Assembly: GCF_027942865.1 (NCBI RefSeq)
Contig: NC_134516.1
Coordinates: 17,597,822-17,661,821 of the forward strand
Source: Odontesthes bonariensis
Taxonomy: Eukaryota > Chordata > Actinopteri > Atheriniformes > Atherinopsidae
DNA length: 64,000 nucleotides
Direction: 5' to 3'
The position numbers and the translations under genes were made by a program. Numbering within the stretch: position 1 is the first letter of the stretch; each line of letters starts with the position of its first letter. Below are positions 59,954-64,000 of the stretch, in pieces. Below the pieces are notes generated by a model that ran no database searches, had not been told where the DNA came from, and saw only the letters and a program-made list of their open reading frames with translations.

Positions 59954-62900
59954 ATGGCAAGTCCTCCGGCACCGGGAGGACACCTGTTATCTAATGGGAC
60001 CAATGACGTGAAGAAGTGCGGATACCTGAGGAAGCAGAAGCACGGACACAGGCGCTTTTTCGTGCTCCGGGAGCCGACGGAGCGCTGCCCTGCCCGGCTG
60101 GAGTATTACGAAAGCGAGAAGAAATGGAGGAACAAGTCCGCTGCGAAGCGGGTCATAACTTTGGACTCCTGTCTGTGCGTAAACAAACGGGCCGACGCCA
60201 AACACAAGCACCTCATTGCCCTCTACACCAAGGACGAGTACTTCGCTGTGGCTGCAGAGAACGAGCAGGAGCAGGAGGACTGGTTCATGGTGCTGACCGA
60301 CCTAATAGCAGAGGGGAAAGTGTTCGACAGCCCCGCTTCCACCTCCTCTTTAGTGGGCTTTGAGGAAGCCAGCTACGGACTCATTGCTCCTGCAGCCACT
60401 GTCTATAAGGAGGTATGGCAGGTCAACCTGAAATCCAAAGGCTTGGGTCAGATAAAGAACCTCACTGGAGTGTACAGGCTGTGTTTGTCCAGCCGGACCA
60501 TCAGCTTTGTCAAACTGAACTCTGAAACAGCTGCTGTCAGTTTACAGCTGATGAACATCAGGAGATGCGGCCACTCGGACAGCTTCTTCTTCATAGAGGT
60601 GGGCCGGTCTGCGGTCACCGGGCCCGGGGAGTTCTGGATGCAGGCCGAGGACTCGGTGGTGGCGCAGAACATCCACGAGACCATCCTGGAGGCCATGAAA
60701 GCGATGAAGGAGCTGTCGGAGTTCAGGCCGAGGAGCAAGAGCCAGTCGGCCAGCACCAACCCCATCTCTGTGCCCACGCGACGCAACCTCAACAACCTTC
60801 CCCCGAGTCAGACCGGCCTGGTGAGGAGGTCCAGGACGGACAGCACAGCAGCCACGTCTCCAGGGAGGAAGTTCACTTCCTGTCGGATCAGAACGGCCAG
60901 TGAGGGGGACGGCAGCGTGACCCGGCCCGTGTCCATGTCCATATCTGTGATCGGGAGTCCCACCAGCCCCAGCTGTGGGAACCATCTCAGCAGGTCCCAC
61001 ACCCTCAGCAGCGGGCGCACCTGCAGAATGCTCGAGTCCAATCTCCATCACAGCCGCTCCATGCCCGTGTCCAACTCCCCCCCGGCCGCCTCCAGCCCCA
61101 TCAGCATGTCTCCCAGAAGAGGGGCCGGCGTCTCCACCCCTGACAAAGCCAGGCGGCCCTACAGCTGCAACGCCTCCATCTCCGGCTCCCTCAGCGACAC
61201 CGGCTTCATGCTCTGTGATGACTACAGCTCCAGCCCAGGTGAGCCCAGGTTCCTGTACCTGACCCGCAGCGACACCCCAGACTCCCTGTCCAGCACACCT
61301 CCATCCCGGGACACCAGCGACCCCTGTGGCTACATGATAATGGAAGGAGCCAACGGTCTGGCAGCGGGGGGCGAGGGTTCGGCCTTTGACAAGGCTTACA
61401 GGAAGCGAACACACTCCCTGACCACGCCACGCCAACAGAGGGTGGTGGCGCCGCTGTCCTCGGCCTCCCTGGATGACTACACGCTCATGAAGATGGCCAA
61501 CAGACAAAACTCCCACTCCGCCTCCCCCAAAGTGTGCTATCCCGAGGATTATGGAGACATAGAAATCGGTTCATCCAGGAGCTCCAGCAGTAACCTTGCC
61601 GATGACGGCTACATGCCCATGACGCCGGGTGTAGCGCCTCAGTCAGGCAAGACAGACAATTACGTGCCCATGAGCCCCATGTGTGTATCGGCGCCGAAGC
61701 AGATCGTGAACCCTCGCGTGCACCCCCAGGCCGCCGGCGGCGGCGGCTACAAGACCATTTCTCCCTGCAGCAGCTCTCTGGAGGACAGCGGCTACATGAG
61801 GATGTGGTGCGGGTCCAAATCCTCCATTGAGAGCCCGGACAGGCATGGTGAATACATGAACATGTCGCCTGGAAACCCACCTCCTCTCCAGACCTCACCT
61901 GATTACTACCTGGGCCTGCTGGCTGGTGAACCGGCATCGGTTCGGCCGACCTATCAGAACGGCTCCCTCACGCTGCCCGCTAAACTTCAGTCGTCTAAGA
62001 GTGAAGACGGCAGCCAGTACGTGTTGATGAGCCCCCAGAGTTTGAGGCAGAGGGCAGAGTCGGACTATTATTCAGTGATGCAGCCGAGCGCGGCTCAGAC
62101 TTCCCCGCTGAGCCCCTCGGTGCCGTCCCCGGTCAGACACAACCGAGCAGAGAGTCTGACCTACCGGGGCAGGCTGGGCCGGCCCAACAGGCTTTCTCTG
62201 GACACCCTGAGGACCCTGCCCAGCATGAACGAGCACCCCCTCCCCGGAGAGCCCAGGAGCCCCGGCGAGTACATCAACATCGATTTCAGCAGCAGCAGAT
62301 CCTCGCCGCCCTCCGTTGTGTCCACAGAGAGCCAGTCTTCATCGCTTGGGTCCAGCGGTGGGGGTCCGGGGAGGTTGTCTCTGACGAACTACATCAACCT
62401 GGAGCTGGGGTCCCACTCGCCAAAGGAGGCTGGCACTCCCGCTGAGCGCTTGGACACGCTCCCAGAGTTATCCTCCTGCTCAGAGGAGGATAGGGTGTAC
62501 CGTGTGGAAGGTGAGAAAGGCTCCCAGCGCCTCGATGATGAGGTGAAAAATGACTACACTGAGATGACCTTTGGGATGACCAGCTCGCCCCCGCAGCTCG
62601 TCCCACAGAGTTCAGCAAGGTATGTAAAAAGTCCGTGAATAAACGTTGTGTCCACTGGTAACGAGAAAAGCACGAGAAAGAAATACACATGATGTTTTAA
62701 ACGCTGTTTTCCAGCTGCCAGACCAGCAGGGAGAGGCCGCCCTCCCTGGAGGATCAAGGTGTCCCAGAAAACATCGGCGTCTTCCTGCTCGGCGCCGCCT
62801 CTGCCTCCACGGTGGACCCGGATTGCGCCGCCAAGGTTATTCGAGCCAATCCGCAGGGGCGGCGGCGCCACAGTTCGGAAACCTTCTCCTCCACCGCCAC

Positions 62901-63214
62901 CGTGACCCCGGTCTTTCCCTCCTTCGCCCACGGCGAGGCGGTGAAGAGGCCCAGCTCGGTGGAGAACATCTCGTCCCGGAGCAGCGAGGGCTCCGACGAG
63001 GAGTACGGCAGCCCGGTGAACCGGCAGAGCTCGGCCGGCTACTCTAACGGACTCAACTACATCGCCTTGAACCTCCTCGACAACAGGGACGTGGAGAAGT
63101 GCGGAGACCTGGTGGGCTTTAAAGCCACCAGCAGCTGCAAAGGGGACATCAATGGATTACACAGCTCACCATACGTCTGTTTGGGCTTCAAGGAGGCTGC
63201 AACCACTGCCAAAG
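59954..63214 (+). CDS. irs2: Insulin receptor substrate 2 (3' end beyond window likely)
   Basis: IRS2 is a cytoplasmic adaptor phosphorylated by insulin/IGF-1 receptors that recruits PI3K, Grb2 and SHP2. Exon 1 is 59954-62619. An N-terminal PH domain (about residues 18-125: CGYLRKQKHGHRRFFVLR, ALYTKDEYFAVAAENEQEQE) is followed by a PTB domain (about 151-256: EVWQVNLKSKGLGQIKNL, GPGEFWMQ). YxxM sites for PI3K p85 are YMIM, YTLM, YMPM, YVPM, YMRM, YMNM, YVLM, YSVM and YTEM; YIN sites are EYINIDF and NYINLEL. A 95-bp intron (62620-62714, AG/GTATG to CCAG) must be removed, since otherwise a stop follows at 62636. Exon 2 (62715-63214) restores conserved sequence: AAKVIRANPQGRRRHSSETF, then SSTATVTP, SVENIS and LNYIAL, the SHP2-type site. 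At 63214 an AAAG/GTGCGTGAG donor probably leads to a tiny last exon, as in human; if unspliced, the stop is at 63220-63222. IRS2 is preferred to IRS1 from PH, PTB and tail wording. Confidence 0.93.
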
Positions 63215-63281
63215 GTGCGTGAGCTTTATATCAGCTGCACAGCTTTTAAATGACTTCTCTCTGAAAGTCATTTTAGCCGTT

Positions 63282-63540
63282 ACCCAGATAGCAAACATGG
63301 TTCACATCTGCAGCTTTCTGTGACCCACATTTGGTTTTGAATGGCAGCGTTGACTCAGAGTGAATGCAGCTGCCTAACAGCACGTCACATCTGGCCCATA
63401 TAGTACCTGCAGTAGCCTAAGGGCCGGCTCATGACCTCTGACCCACGACTGCCCCACTTTTAACACTTGCCAGCGCCACTACTGTGCCATGAGTGCTAAA
63501 AGTAGCCCAGATGAAGCCCAAATGTGTCTGCTATCTGGGT
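63282..63540. mobile_element. Small MITE in irs2 intron 2
   Basis: ACCCAGATAGCA (63282-63293) and its complement TGCTATCTGGGT (63529-63540) terminate a 259-bp non-coding element. Imperfect inverted similarity continues inward (ACATCTG and CAGATG boxes). No clear target-site duplication was seen. Similar short elements are common in fish genomes. Confidence 0.65.
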
Positions 63541-64000
63541 GCTGTTTGACAGGTGTGAAGTGTCTCTTTTTAACTGCTGAAACACCCAAAGATGAAAGCG
63601 AGCTGCGTTTCCTCTGATTTCAAATTGGCTCTGTGGATTTCAGAGCACATAAGTTGGTGGTGCTGACGCTGCCTTCACAGACTGCTCCTGGGCTCTGAGC
63701 TCTGAGCTCTGACTTTGGTCTTCGCTTCTGGGAACAATCCACCTTTAGGCTTAAACAGCAGGGTGCCGTTGTGCTTCGTCCAAACAAAAGGGAGATTTAC
63801 CGTCATTCTCTGAAAAAAAATTTCCCCTCCCTGATTTTGAGCTCCTCAGTGTAATGCGACACCGGTATTTCCCGCACTGTCTGAATGCAGCACAAGGCTG
63901 CCGTGAAACGTGATCAGGCTGAGAGCTACGAAGTAAACAAGGCCGCCTTGCTGCAGATGCCTCGTTATGAATGGAAGTAACTGATTAAAGATTAACGTTC

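Noticed and set aside
60542-61516. 324-codon minus-strand ORF opposite irs2
   Set aside because: It is a shadow of the GC-rich irs2 coding exon, with low-complexity Gly/Val-rich content and no known domain.

Overview
This is a nuclear genomic window from a ray-finned fish, most likely a percomorph teleost. Genes are split by GT/AG introns and encode vertebrate-specific families. The non-coding sequence is full of fish-type transposon relics: Tc1/mariner, hAT with BED fingers, a THAP-bearing P-like element, L2-type LINEs and MITEs. No prokaryotic operon, CRISPR array or phage was seen.

Layout from left to right. (1) 225-23175, minus strand: txndc16, 15 coding exons reconstructed, with the 3' exons beyond the left edge. 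Its intron 14 (310-13280) is almost entirely one minisatellite of about 12.35 kb (671-13022). (2) 23474-24782: a short head-to-head promoter region with five CCAAT boxes. (3) 24783-35163, plus strand: a GPR137-family seven-pass membrane protein, best called gpr137c because the same head-to-head pairing with TXNDC16 is known in human; its long 3' UTR contains a diverged tandem repeat of about 295 bp. (4) 40052-55011, minus strand: acp2, lysosomal acid phosphatase, 13 coding exons summing to 421 residues, with several nested transposons in its introns. (5) 59954-63214, plus strand: irs2, an insulin-receptor-substrate adaptor with PH and PTB domains and at least nine YxxM motifs. It is interrupted by a 95-bp intron, and a likely tiny last exon lies beyond the right edge.

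The four genes do not form a pathway. Three act in the ER, lysosome and endomembrane system (txndc16, gpr137c, acp2) and one in insulin/IGF signalling (irs2). The only arrangement that suggests shared control is the txndc16/gpr137c divergent promoter.

I did not find a convincing new biological system. The most unusual things are the giant modular minisatellite inside txndc16, a MITE whose empty target site is preserved in a nearby paralogous segment, several nested transposon insertions with readable target-site duplications, and the small extra intron in irs2. Exon boundaries were set by eye from splice-site consensus, reading-frame continuity and remembered family sequences, so they are predictions. 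Transposon family names are by resemblance only.
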